Shown piece after piece: positions 1-10,225 of a DNA stretch of 64,000 nucleotides. Position 1 is the stretch's first letter; every line of letters starts with the position of its first letter. The position numbers were made by a program, and so were the translations under genes. Location: positions 19,696,361 to 19,760,360 of the forward strand of contig OZ029918.1 of NCBI GenBank assembly GCA_964023275.1, read 5' to 3'. The notes under the pieces were generated by a model. The model had not been told where the DNA came from and did no database searches. It was given only the letters and a program-made list of their open reading frames with translations. This DNA comes from Norana najaformis (lineage: Eukaryota > Annelida > Clitellata > Crassiclitellata > Hormogastridae).

Positions 1-389
1 GTGTTGACTTTGTTTGCGCAGTCAATAAACTATTTTTGAGGTACAAATACTTTGAATTTAATCTGTCAATCTTAACAACTGCCAGTTTAAAAACGACTGT
101 GGCCAGATTATTTTTAGTAAAGTAAGTTTGATAATGGTCTAGTTTGTCAGCAAGTTCAGTGGGCAATAACCATGGGATGCTGATGACTTCTCGGCCGCTG
201 ACCTTATTTATGACACATAACCACCAAAATCGTAAAGACGCATAGCAGTGTTTACCTTATAAAATGTCCTCATTCAAAGTTCATTTTTATGTCTAAAAAT
301 TGTTCAAAAGTGCAAATTTTTTTATAATTAAATGGTTTAACATGTTTTTTCTGACCACACACCAAAAGATATCATCTGATGAAACATAC

Positions 390-534
390 TAGTAATCGAA
401 CAAATGCTTTGTATCAATCCGGTGTTTTCCAGCATTTTTCCTTATTGACTACAGAGTCAATCCGGTGAAATCGGGTAACAGACTCCAGCAACTACCTGGT
501 GAAATCTGGTAATGGACTTTAGAGGTCTAATAGT
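390..534. mobile_element. piggyBac-like terminal fragment
   Basis: The last ~110 bases (ending TGGACTTTAGAGGTCTAA) resemble the right end of the piggyBac element at 42120-44746, including the blocks TTTTCCAG and CCGGTGAAATC. The TTAA expected outside the end has decayed to CTAA, and no partner end or transposase reading frame is visible in 1-390. I infer a solo, old end of the same family. The first 390 bases and 535-608 show nothing else I can name. Confidence 0.45.
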
Positions 535-608
535 TAAGAATGTCTTTTTATCATTCAGTATATTATCCTTGGATGCCTCCTACTCGCTGGATTTACTTAT
601 AGTATCAT

Positions 609-2540
609 ATGAATGAATGAATGAATGAATATTAAGAGATTAACGTACCAGACATAAAAAATAATTTGAATCAGAGGCACGATCAGTCGCTCGGGGGGGG
701 GGCAGCCAGTAGCAAACGAGGGAAAACTAGGTGATACCTAGTTATCAACTAGTTATCAAAATAAAAGATTTTAAGTTGCTGCTTGAAGCATGAGACTGAT
801 GGAGTGGAACGGATTGAGAAAGGAATGTTGTTCCAGATCACAGGCTAGGCCGAACAGAAAGCACGTTCCCCAATAACTTTGCCCAAATAAGGTTGTCGCA
901 GCTTCAGAGGGTCACTAGATCGTGTGCTACGAACAGGAACATGAAAATCAATTAAAGATCGGAGATAGGCAGGTTGCTGGTTATGGAGAAGTTGATAGGT
1001 GATTGTAGCTATTTTAAAATCAATGCTTCTTGAAACCGGGAGCCAGTGAAGTTGTGACAGAGTATGCCAGCAGATGAAAGGTTGCACTTAGGATGGACAA
1101 GGTGAGCTGCCAAGTTCTGTACCTGCTGTAATTTTCTGATATTATAAGACGGGGTATGGAAGAGGATAGAATTGGCATAGTCAAGTCTAGATTGGACAAG
1201 AGCAACGGCGATCGCAGCTGCCATACCATCAGTGAGAACCGAACGAATGTGTCTTAAGACTCTAAGATGGAAAAAAACGGTTTTGCAGACGGCTGAAACA
1301 TGTTGCTTAAAGGTAAGGGTAGCATCAAGAATGACTCCAAGGGTTGTAATGTTTTCTGAAAGGCTCACATTTGTACCAGCTAAATTAATTTTGTGAATGG
1401 GAGGAAAGTGACGTAAACGTTGATGGGTGCCAAGGAGAATTGCATCTGACTTGTTGGGATTAAGACAAAGACCATTTTGATAGAACCAGGAATTCAGTGA
1501 AAGCATACACTGTTCAAGCATGCTAATGCCGGTATCAAAGCTGTCAGATGAGAGGACAATATATGATTGAGTGTCATCAGCATACTGCTGATGGGAAATG
1601 CCAAAATAAGATATAAGATGACCAACAGGAGAAATGAAAGCAGAAAAAAGAATTGGGCCAAGCACAGAGCCCTGAGGAACACCAGTGTCCAGAGGAGTAG
1701 GAGTAGAAATTGACTGGCCGATTCGAATGGTTTGAGAGCAGTCTGACAAGTAGGATGAAAGCCAATTGAGGGCAGTTTCAGAACTGCCAAAACTGCTGCT
1801 GAGTCTGGAAATGAGCATCGCATGATCAATGGTGTCAAATGCGGCGCTAAGGTCAAGTGAGACCAGAAGTGTGGGTTGGCCAAGGTCTGCAGCACAGTAA
1901 ATGTTATTTAAGCTGTAAAGTAAGGCAGTTTCCATTGAATGGGATGGTCGGTAGGCAGATTGAAGGGTATTGAAATTTGGTGATCCAGTGATGTGTGGCT
2001 GAAGTCTGGCAAGAAATAACCGTTAAGTATTTTTGAAATATTATTGAGGTTGGATATTGGGCGGTAGTTGGAAGGACAGTCCGGGTCAAGACCAGGTTTC
2101 TTGATAAGTGGGGTGACTGCTGCTGTTTTGAACAACAAAGGAAAGATGCCATCACAAAAGGAGAGATTGGCCAATTTACAGATGAGTCCAGAAAAAATAT
2201 AGGAACATGATTTTAGCAGAGATGCAGGGATAAAATCAACAGATGATGATTTACATTGCATGGAAGTAATAATTTTGTGGACTTCTTGAAGTGTAACAGG
2301 TGCAAAAAAGTGAGTGGGGAACCCGAGCACAGAGGATTGGGGAAAACAAATGCGGTGGCAGAGGCAGCAGTAGAGGCGACTGACCGTTTTAAATTAGCAG
2401 TCTTGTCCATGAAAAATTTTGAAAACAAAGAACAGTCTGTCAAGCTCATTAGTGGTGCGATTATACGCTTTTTGACTGGTAATCTGTGTATGAACTTGCC
2501 CTATATATCAATGCGATGTATGAATTGACTTTTAAAAAAT
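609..2540 (-). mobile_element. LINE-C copy 1 (CR1/L2-like non-LTR retrotransposon, 5'-truncated)
   Basis: The element reads on the minus strand. Its 3' tail of ATTC repeats appears on the + strand as (GAAT)n at 609-631. Upstream of the tail are a C-terminal domain, a reverse transcriptase and a pre-RT region that runs to about 2540. The pre-RT part keeps NYRPISNLNNISKIL (about 2030-2090). A frameshift near 1935 separates it from the RT core. A second, poorer copy of the same family lies at 17604-19500. Truncation is presumed to reflect incomplete reverse transcription. Confidence 0.85.
1009..1935 (-). pseudogene. Reverse transcriptase core of LINE-C
   Basis: The frame is open for 308 codons. 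Motifs in order are LVSLDLSAAFDTIDH (first catalytic Asp block), GVPQGSVLGPILF (fingers-palm block), QYADDT (catalytic YADD), LNPNKSDAILLGT and LGVILDATLTF (thumb). This order and the YADD box are those of CR1/L2-clade retrotransposons. The upstream pre-RT segment (1908-2330) is in another frame, so the protein is broken here. It would have copied the element's own RNA onto nicked chromosomal DNA. It is not a host gene. Confidence 0.85.
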
Positions 2541-2579
2541 TTTGGCATTTGTGCCTCACTGCGCCTGTATTTTGTTCAT

Positions 2580-2920
2580 GTTGCTAATGCTGCTTACCAA
2601 ATCTGGCGGAGACAACAACTTCAAGTACGGGTGAAGTCGTTTGAAGTTAAGATGCTTTTTGGGAAGCATGTTCAGGAGCAGGTTCATCTTCCTGACAGTG
2701 CTGTGCATTGAGCAGTCTATGAAGCAGGCCACATACACCATCTGTTGGCTAAGAAGAGCCAGAATGTGGCAGCCTTTTCAGCGGCAGTGGTTTCACGAAA
2801 ACTGCCTGCTGGCAGTTTGGTGCTAAACCTTCCACTGAATGCTTCACCTCTTTCTGGAATGCACATACGTCTTCCAAGTGATGTACTTTTTGAGGATGAG
2901 GTGTACCTTAACTTCAACTG
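2580..2920 (+). pseudogene. Unidentified reading frame in the Polinton-like block
   Basis: A + strand frame runs from about 2580 to 2920 with a single in-frame stop near 2710. It reads SFEVKMLFGKHVQEQVHLPD, then AGHIHHLLAKKSQNVAAFSA, then HIRLPSDVLFEDEVYLNFN. It directly precedes the ATPase-like relic and has similar decay, so I take it as part of the same element. I do not recognise the family. Confidence 0.4.
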
Positions 2921-2997
2921 ACTTTACCTGTACTTGAAGATATTGGTCCAGGAGAAATACCAATTTCTGCAGGATTGGGCCATAAGCTTTTGAACAG

Positions 2998-3345
2998 GTT
3001 GCTGGGAAGGAGGCGGCATCGTTCCACTATTCGTCTGATGAAATTGTCTCAGTCAAGAATATGAACCCTAATGAGCATAACGTTATGGTCTTTGAGGCCA
3101 CGATGCTCGAGAAGCAGAGGCTGATTGAAAGGTAATGCTGCACCGACAGCGGTATGTATTGCTTCTACCTCACTAAAAACTACTTCCGAATCCCCAGAAA
3201 GACAATTAGAGATAATGCTTATCTTGTTATCCTCTTCAACCAGTACAGCAAGAACCTGTGAGCTGTGCACGATACATTCATGGGCTGAGACTTGCCATTT
3301 GATGACTTTGGAAAGTTCTTTGATGCATGCGTGGTGAATTTATAA
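2998..3345 (+). pseudogene. FtsK/HerA-like packaging ATPase, C-terminal relic
   Basis: The frame reads NPNEHNVMVFEATMLEKQ, then after decay NYFRIPRKTIRDNAYLVILF, then DLPFDDFGKFFDAC. A Walker-B-like hydrophobic strand ending in an acidic residue, followed by a Q/N-Y-x-x-P-x-x-T-I-R block and an ILF strand, is the pattern I know from A32-type genome-packaging ATPases of Polintons and related viruses. Several stops interrupt it, and the Walker A part is not visible. It fits the protease and fibre-like relics downstream. Family assignment is by memory of the motif pattern only. Confidence 0.5.
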
Positions 3346-3970
3346 ATAATTGTTCTGTTGATGAAGCAGATTACCCTCCATGTAAAGAAAGATTGTAATT
3401 AATGTATGTTAGTGGGAATCTTGGCTAGTTACATTAGGATTAGGCAGTTAAATTTAGGACAGAACTTGATTCTGATGGACGAAGTGGTGCTAAGTTGCGT
3501 TGCAAGAGCGTAGTTCTATTTTGGAAAGAAATTTCTGGGTCTGAAAAGTAAACGCTTATTGCATGGAGTCGAGGCTAAATAATTGTGAATGGAGCAGTAG
3601 CTTAGTTTGGTCAGTTAGAGACAATTGTGTGAAATCCTATATGAGTGAATAGAATATGGAATATAATTAATGTATAAATAAACCAGTTAAAAGTGGTAAA
3701 TAGTAATGTCGCAGCAGTGCAGTTTTATTTTTAGAAATAAAATTTTTTTGCATTGTAATCCAATAAGGCTTGTTGGAGTTCAAAGGTCAAAAGCTGCTGT
3801 CTGTCAAGTTAGAACACATATTCGTATTCACATTCTGCATCACACTAATCAACTCAATCTCAATGAAAGTTTGCCAGCAAAAGTTACATACTGACCCCCC
3901 CATCTCAAACCAAAGCACATCAAACACCATACTCCTCACTCATATTACTCCCAAAAAACCACATTACAAT
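3346..3970. other. AT-rich stretch without recognisable content
   Basis: I see no gene, RNA or element end here. It lies inside the presumed Polinton-like block between the ATPase relic and the foldback. Confidence 0.5.
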
Positions 3971-3974
3971 CACC

Positions 3975-4372
3975 CACATCTGAGCTGTAGCCCTTCAAAC
4001 TTCTCATATTAGTGCATTGCACAGTATGGTAGAAACTATTGCAAGTTCACGAGCAGAACTGATGTACTTATCCCCAATGGAAACCAAAGCACTTCACAGA
4101 CTACCACCCCACCCTTGCAACAGTTCTTACCATGCAGTGAAATGCACTGAAATGGAAAGTTTGAAGGCTTCTCGTGGAAATGTTACCAAGTGTAACGGAT
4201 AGCTGGTAGTCATTTTGGATAGCCATAAGGGTGGTCTGTGAATCAATTTGATTTCCACTGGGAAAGAGTATGTCATTTCTGCTCGTGAATTTGCAATAGT
4301 TTCTACCATGCAGTGCAATGAAATGGGAGGTTTGAAGGGGTGGTGTGAAGATGTGTGTTAGTGTAACCACTA
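3975..4372. repeat. Imperfect foldback (inverted repeat, arms ~100-130 bp)
   Basis: The left arm (about 3975-4112, containing GGTAGAAACTATTGCAAGTT) is mirrored by the right arm (about 4228-4372, containing AATTTGCAATAGTTTCTACC). The arms include the shared blocks CACGAGCAGAA/TTCTGCTCGTG and CCTTCAAAC/GTTTGAAGG. A part of the motif recurs inside the loop at 4131-4171 (GCAGTGAAATGCACTG). The structure resembles a foldback or short palindromic MITE. No coding potential is visible in it, nor in the neighbouring bases up to about 4750. Confidence 0.65.
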
Positions 4373-4756
4373 GTTGTCGAACTTTCTGGGTAGGCTTATG
4401 GGCTTTGGGGCTTATGAAGTGCTTTTATGTTCATGAGTGCCAAATGTGTCTTTGACTAACATTTTGATAACCAGTGAGAATTCTGGACATTAGCATGACA
4501 GCGAATCTGGCGAACGTGAACGAGTTCCAACTTGACATACTGTACGTTACATGCTGGGAAATAGGAAAGTGGGTCTGCCGGTGGAATGATTGGTGGACTT
4601 TCACAATTAATTATTTGTTAGAAATGATTTACGCATTACGCGTATGCAGTATCATACCTGGACCATATCAGGCAACGAAGACAAGGCTATGGCGTCTGCT
4701 TTGCTACCTGACATCAAATATCACATGAACCAATCGCACAAGGTTTCGGAAGGAGT

Positions 4757-5101
4757 TTGTCGCTGGAATTTATTTTGCATTATACCTGTACCACAACATT
4801 TTTGGCTTTGAAAGACTTTGTTGACGTGGTAAAGGCAAAGCGTGCAGTGGCATCAAAAAAGTTTCTTCCAACCCCATCTAGAAGGCCCTCAAGGAGCATA
4901 GAGTTTCTGAAACAGCTGGCCACTGGGTTAGCAGGAGCCACCCCCAAGGCCATGCAAGACAAAAACAGCCACATAGCTGGAACCGGCTTTAAGATGCTAC
5001 ATGGGGCCAAAGACGCTACTCGGGCCCAACAGCTCGTTCAAGAACTTTCCAGTCGTGAACATCATCTTGTAGCTTCTCCCGCATGCCATTTTGCCATATA
5101 A
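4757..5101 (+). pseudogene. Unidentified ORF in the Polinton-like block
   Basis: An open frame of about 110 codons contains DVVKAKRAVASKKFLPTPSR and SIEFLKQLATGLAGATPKAM. The Lys/Arg/Ala-rich composition suits a nucleic-acid-binding or virion protein. No ATG with a good context is seen near its start. It lies between the ATPase and minor-virion relics on the same strand. I do not recognise the family and infer membership only from position. Confidence 0.35.
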
Positions 5102-5284
5102 TGCAGGAGCATGGTGACCGTAGAAGTAGCATATGACATGCTAGACATCACTAAGGCATGGCGCCCTCTCATTCATCATCCTGCTGAAGTACCCATTCAG
5201 GGTCTGTGATGACTACACTAAGGTCGTGTATGGCACCACTGAGTGGGCAGGGGGATGCTGGTACCATTGTCAGAAATGATGCAG

Positions 5285-5590
5285 TCCCTAATGGTGACAC
5301 TGGCAAAGGCTGCCCATGATTGTGTTAATGTCACGATAAGGCTGACATCTGGTCAGCTTCATGTGGGACAGACATTCACTGACAAAACGACAGGTTGCCA
5401 ATAACACAAAGAAGAAGGGAGAGGACATGGATGTGAAGCTGAACCTCAGCAAGACATAGCTAAAGGTGATGACCATAAAAGTAAGCCTTCTCCCTTTACC
5501 GTGGCTAATGCCGATGATCCTTGGGAATTTATCAGCGGCAGGCTCTTTAGCTCTCAGGGCTGCCAGCATTGCTAAGGTTGTTTAGGACAA
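5285..5590 (+). pseudogene. Minor virion-like protein relic (Polinton-like)
   Basis: Two adjacent frames read VNVTIRLTSGQLHVG, then LTKRQVANNTKKKGED, MDVKLNLSKT, and an Ala/Leu-rich hydrophobic stretch ending LALRAASIAKV. The series 'Thr-Lys-Arg-Gln ... KLNLSK ... hydrophobic' matches a protein I remember beside Polinton-like genes in cnidarians, where a basic N-terminus precedes a membrane-like segment. At least one frameshift and one stop are present. The order before a protease supports a virion-gene cluster. The name is tentative. Confidence 0.4.
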
Positions 5591-5774
5591 GTAAGCTAGC
5601 AATGCAGCCCATGCCAAGGCAGAATGCCAGAGCTGCAAGGTTGAGGTTTAAGTCAAAGGGTCTAGGTTGTACCTGTGGTGCCAGACTTTGGGTGGGTGCG
5701 CTGCCCGATATGCAAAGGCACCAGGCTATTCTTTTAAGAAAATTAGAACAGCTTTCACATTGAATGAACTAGCT

Positions 5775-6105
5775 TACTTTCACACTTCCATGGTATGTTT
5801 ATGCAGGATGGCTTGACTGGTGTGGTCTAGAAAAAAGAATGCGGCATTGTGAACCTGGACTTCACCAGTGGTGGCGGCACTCACTGGGTCACTTACCACT
5901 AGGGCGGCTCTGCAGCTACTACTTTTGACAGCTATGACCTTGACCCTTGTGGGAACTGACGGATTATTTGTCCACAGCATAAGCAATACAAACACAGACT
6001 TTCCTCCTACAGGAAGCAGATGATGTCATATGCTGCCACCTTTGCTTTCATGCGTTGAGAGAGCTTGCCACTGGTCCTAAGCTCAAGGAAATATATAGTC
6101 TTTGA
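5775..6105 (+). pseudogene. Adenain-like cysteine protease relic (Polinton-like)
   Basis: The translation reads FHGMFMQDGL, then CGIVNLDFTSGGGTHWVTYH, then TFDSYDLDP. After a frameshift it reads EADDVICCHLCFHALREL. This is the domain order of the adenovirus-type protease (C5) found in Polintons: NLD-x(n)-GTHW with the catalytic His, FDS with the acidic residue region, and a late C-x-H-L-C block with the catalytic Cys. Stops and the frameshift show that the gene is dead. In live relatives the enzyme matures virion proteins. This is the clearest marker of the block's origin. Confidence 0.65.
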
Positions 6106-6159
6106 CATGTATGGTTTAGTGGTACAATTAGATTAACACCTCTTTTTTGCTTTACACTA

Positions 6160-6660
6160 AGAAAACATGCTGGTTGACAAATTTGTCGGAAGCAGTGGTG
6201 GGGTGACTGGGAGGGGGATAGTTCAACACTTTTGGGCTTGTCCACATGACTGGGGACGCTATGCTGGGAATTCTTTCGATGGACTGGTACTGGATGACAA
6301 ATGTGGGGGTGCCTGCAGACAACAGATGCTGCAGCAAAGGAGTATGCAGACACCCCTGACCAGGACAGCCTGCCACTGATTGGCGGGACAGTGACTGGCA
6401 ATTTGCCGCTGAGCATGGGCAAAGACTTAACGAGGTCAGTCAGGTGTATTGACCTGACAGCAGGCAATGGCTTCTTCCTACTGCTGGGGAATCTGCAAAA
6501 CCAACTACAGTCTGCGGTTCCTGCAGATCTGGCCCTCAGACGCCAATCACTATGCAGAAATTGGGCAGCTTCCAGGTCAGTGTGGACGATGATGCTGCCT
6601 GCTTGGTCAACGACTTGGTGATTGGTAACCTTGAGGGTATGATGCAAATCAAAGTCATGA
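6160..6660 (+). pseudogene. Fibre-like protein relic with GGTVTGNL motif
   Basis: One frame contains TTDAAAKEYADTPDQDSLPL directly followed by IGGTVTGNLPLSMGKDL. The pattern D-A-A-x-K-x-Y-x-D followed by L-P-L-x-G-G-T-x-T-G is typical of tail-fibre-like receptor-binding proteins of phages and of some Polinton-like virus proteins. A later frame reads FQVSVDDDAACLVNDLVIGN. Shifts and stops break it. It is the last recognisable member of the + strand cluster that starts near 2580. Confidence 0.45.
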
Positions 6661-6689
6661 AGAGTAACGACGTAGAATTGGCCACAGGC

Positions 6690-7326
6690 TTACATGATGA
6701 TCTTAGAAGTTGAAATGTTCTTCAAAGACTAGAGTACTCGAAATTGAAGTTCAGAAATTGTGAATAGATACAGAAATTTTCCAAGGAAGGACCAGTCAAA
6801 GAGCTAGAATTCAAAATCTTTCTCCAATGGTGAGTTGCAAGAAACTGAATGCTTCCTTAAATTCTGCCAGACAGGACGCATTTGCCGAAGCGCATGTAGC
6901 AATGCAAATGATGGTATTGCTGAATTTCCAACCAAAGTAGAAATGCACAAGGTAATTGTTAAGTTGGTTAAAATGGTCTTGGGGGACAAGAAATTTGAAT
7001 TTTGTTCATGTACAGCAGGTGATTTCACTGTCCGGAGTTTTATGCCCCCTGCTGTAAGATAGCAAATGAACTAATGTTTTACTTGCATCTGAAATTTTAT
7101 CTGTTCCATTCTATCTCTGAGTTTAAACTAAATATTTCGGTTTCTGAAAGTCAAAGGGCTTTTCTGGACTATTCTAAGAAAATATTAAAGAAATTCAACT
7201 GTTATCCTAATGTGTGGTAATACTATTAACTACGACTTGCCAATAGTTAGCAACCTTGGGCTGATGATGTTTTGCTTGAAATATCTGCTGTCTTGTGACC
7301 CTTTTTTCAATTTTACTTAATTCTAG
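6690..7326 (+). other. Unassigned stretch with one exon-like frame
   Basis: A frame at about 6835-7062 reads EFPTKVEMHKVIVKLVKMVL and contains a possible GT donor near 7019. I cannot link it to a gene. The rest shows nothing recognisable. Confidence 0.25.
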
Positions 7327-7482
7327 GATTTTCTTTGGTGCTTGGCTAGTCAGAACATGGAGAATTTGTGTACTTACTATGTTAAAGAACTTGTGCCTGC
7401 AGTTGTCCCTAAAGATGCAGGATATTCATCTCTTCAGCAGCAACACTTGAATTGGCAGATGTCTGATGAAAGGCTTGAACTG
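7327..7482 (+). CDS. Candidate internal exon of an unidentified gene
   Basis: The frame opens exactly at an acceptor (TTACTTAATTCTAG, with an in-frame TAG just before) and closes with a donor at 7483 (CTG|GTATTT). It covers 52 codons, phase 0 to phase 0. The product begins DFLWCLASQNMENLCTYYVK and ends QMSDERLEL. It looks like host coding sequence rather than transposon. It may belong to the same + strand gene as 10559-10901, but the phases do not join directly, so a further exon would be needed. I do not recognise the domain. Confidence 0.4.
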
Positions 7483-7512
7483 GTATTTACATCTTTTCTA
7501 CCTATTCAAAAG

Positions 7513-8213
7513 GGCACCCCGTCCTTAGCGCGCACGACAAATGCGCGCCGACAAAAGCGTGCCAACAAATGAGCGCCGTCAATTGCACGATGTAGAATAA
7601 GCCCCCGTCAAATGCACGCCGTCGAAAGCGCGCAGCATAGACTATTATTAACCCTTTGATTGAATAACTTCAAAGGTCAAACGCTTTAACACTTCGATTT
7701 GATTAGAATAAAGACGACAACTTTATATACTGTATGGCAATAAATAATACACAATAATATGATGTGAACATAATAGTTGCCGCCACTTAGAATGTGAAAA
7801 TAATAGTAGAAAGACACTAATAGTTTAAATTATTGCTTTGAGTGCAGAGACTTTAAAGCTCGTATTTGCACAGAATGAACAAAGAAAACTATAAATACCA
7901 AATACATTGTGTAAAATCTTAAAAAATGGAATAATCTTGTTCAACCATGGAGAAGACTGAGTCGCAGAAGGTTAAAGAGCATATAATTGGTGATGGATAT
8001 CGATATAGAAAAGACAGAGAAAACACATCAAATTTTCATTTCGCGTTTGTTTGTCTTCTAAATTAAATAGTAATTTTTTCGTATGGTTCTGTGTCTTCTT
8101 GTATGCACGCTAATGTCGGCACGCATTTGTCTTGCGCGAAAGTAACGGCACTCACTTTTGTCGGCGCCCTTTTGTCAGCGCACATTTGTCCTGCGGGCTT
8201 TTGTCAGGTCACC
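7513..8213. mobile_element. Mutator-like MITE with 9-bp target duplication
   Basis: The 9-bp ATTCAAAAG occurs at 7504-7512 and again at 8214-8222, immediately outside the element. The ends are inverted repeats of about 70 bp (left GGCACC..., right ...GGTCACC). They are built from a ~14-bp repeating motif of the type GACAAATGCGCGCC, in several variants at each end. The interior (~7640-8100) is AT-rich and non-coding. A 9-bp duplication with long ends is the signature of Mutator-like elements. The GC-rich ends stand out sharply from the flanks. Confidence 0.8.
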
Positions 8214-8260
8214 ATTCAAAAGTTTAAAATCTTGTACCTTTTATAACCTGCATAAGGTCA

Positions 8261-8313
8261 CTGATGTCTAAGAACTGACTGAAAACGATAAACTTCCGCA
8301 AAGAGCACATAAA
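8261..8313 (+). repeat. 53-bp perfect inverted repeat, arm 1
   Basis: These 53 bases are the exact reverse complement of 10226-10278. Arm 1 sits at the 5' edge of the truncated RTE-type copy, just upstream of where recognisable retrotransposon protein begins. Confidence 0.95.
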
Positions 8314-9055
8314 AACAGATCTGGTAGAACTGATAAGAAGGCTGAAGAGAGAGAGCGAGAAAGCAGGACTATACTTCAACATAAAGAAAACAAAGATCAT
8401 GACAACAGCTGAGGAGGGCAGTTTTATGGTGGATGGAGAGGAATTAGAGACGGTAACAAGCTTTACATTCTTGGGATCAGTAGTAGAAAGAGAAGGAAAG
8501 TGCGATATGGAAATAAACCGAAGGGTGGCGATTGTAAAAGCCGCAATGAATGGACTAGAAAAAATTTGGAAAGACAAACATGTGAGCACAGACACGAAAA
8601 AAAGATTGGTGAGGGCCTTGATTATACCAACAGTAACATATGGCAGTGAGACGTGGACAATGACCAAGAAAATAGAGAAAAAAATCAATGCTTGTGAAAT
8701 GTGGATATGGAGGAAGATGCTGAGAACATCATGGACGGAGAAAAGGACTAATGAATGGGTACGCAAGGCGATTGGAATTGAGCAAGATGAGACGTTACAA
8801 CAAACAGTGCTAAAATCAAAGCTGAGGTTCTTTGGACATGTTATGAGATCAGATGGATTGGAAAAAGAAATGATGCTGGCTTGTGGAGAGGGAAAGAGAA
8901 AACAAGGGAGACCAAGGAAAAAATGGATGGACAAGATACACGAAGCAACTGGAATGAACTTGGCACAACTAAGGGACGCGACATTGGAAAGAAAGAAATG
9001 GAGAAGATTGATCATGACGGTCGCTAGAGCTCAAAGAGCTGACAGCACAAGGTGA
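8314..9055 (+). pseudogene. RTE-like LINE, 5'-truncated 3' part (RT thumb to C-terminus)
   Basis: The frame is uninterrupted to its stop at 9053. It contains DLVELIRRLKRESEKAGLYF, NIKKTKIMTT, FTFLGSVVEREGKCDMEINR, TYGSETWTMTKK and GRPRKKWMDKI. These match the end of RTE-type polyproteins: the 'LGS' thumb, the YG-x-E-x-W block and the GRPxxxW block near the C-terminus. The catalytic FADD and everything upstream are missing. The undamaged frame suggests a fairly young copy. Confidence 0.8.
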
Positions 9056-9519
9056 AGGTCACTGTCTGTGAGTTAAAAAGTCTGATGTTTCCAGGTAATA
9101 TAAGAAAGGAATTGAGGATGAACCCAAACTGAAGTTTGGACTTGAAACAGAAAATCTGAATTGCACATGGTTCTGATTTAATTTGATCATCTGTGATAGC
9201 ATGCAAAACCAAAACAAGAGTTTGATTTACTGAATTATTTATGTAAATTTTCTTATTATTGATGTATATTTTTGTAATGAAATTGTAAGATAATATTTCT
9301 TTCTTGCAAAATTCAGTACTTGATTCATGCATAGTGTGCTTAGAAGTGATTAAGGTTCATATGAGTGTTCAGGTTGTGGTTAGATGCTGCAGATACAGTG
9401 CAGCCAAGCACACTGAAAGTAAGCAATGCTAAACATGGCTAGTACTTGGATTTGTGACCTTCCATGGAATACCAGATCATTTGGTATTCATTTTATGAGA
9501 AATCCTTTCCATCTGCTTA

Positions 9520-9944
9520 AATGCTCATGCCGTAGTTCATCCTTTGCTAAAGAAACGTTCTCTCGACTCTGGCAACCTGTCTAATTTCAAACCCATCGCA
9601 ACTTTGAATTTTGAACTTTGAGTTTTGAATTCTTGAATGGATAGTTGTGAATCATGTGCAAGCTCACCTGTTTTCCGACTCGCAAACTTCCCTGTTTTGT
9701 GAATCGTGTGCAAGCTCACCTGTTTTCCGACTCGCAAACTTCCCTGTTTCAGTGTGCATACGGCGAATTCCCTGAAATCCGCCCATTTTACTGTTCATAA
9801 CGATGTCATGAGCTCCATGGATGACAGAAGGGTTACAGCACTTGTTCTTCTTGACTTGCCTGCTGATTTCAATACTGTGGACCACTTTTTTCTTTTTATT
9901 GTCTTCAGCACTGGTTTGGGGTTTCTGATCCCACCCTGAGTTAG
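9520..9944 (+). mobile_element. LINE-D fragment (pre-RT and start of RT)
   Basis: The + strand frames give HPLLKKRSLDSGNLSNFKPI and MDDRRVTALVLLDLPADFNT followed by VDH. These are the pre-RT and first catalytic block of the CR1-like family seen complete at 57953-59603. A 52-bp direct duplication (9647-9698 and 9699-9750, both with GCAAGCTCACCTGTTTTCCG) interrupts the reading frame. Confidence 0.65.
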
Positions 9945-10040
9945 CTTGCTACTTATCTTGCTACTTATCTTGCTACTTATCTTGCTACTTATCTTGCTAC
10001 TTATCTTGCTACTTATCTTGCTACTTATCTTGCTACTTAT
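9945..10040 (+). repeat. 12-bp minisatellite, 8 perfect units (CTTGCTACTTAT)
   Basis: Eight identical 12-bp units lie head to tail. They begin exactly where the LINE-D reverse transcriptase frame would encode Leu-Ala-Thr-Tyr. In that frame the array reads (LATY)8. The unit seems to have arisen by expansion of four RT codons. Confidence 0.95.
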
Positions 10041-10225
10041 CACCGGCATGATAGAAGTTACTAAGTAATAAATAATGATAATGTGGGCCAGTATTAGTAG
10101 TCACCTGTCCATTCTTTTGAGGTCAGTAAATGGGTACAGTAAAAGTTGTGACCTTAAAAAGGTCATATTGTGTGCACATAGGCGTGTGACTGCCAGCTGT
10201 TTAGTCTTGTTGGAATACATCTGAA

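Noticed and set aside
2256-2528. + strand ORF MHGSNNFVDF...
   Set aside because: Antisense of the LINE-C pre-RT region.
8224-9015. 263-codon minus-strand ORF
   Set aside because: It is the shadow of the RTE-type frame on the + strand, which has the recognisable motifs.
9945-10040. Regular array that might be taken for a CRISPR
   Set aside because: Units of 12 bp without spacers in a eukaryotic LINE fragment; it is a minisatellite.
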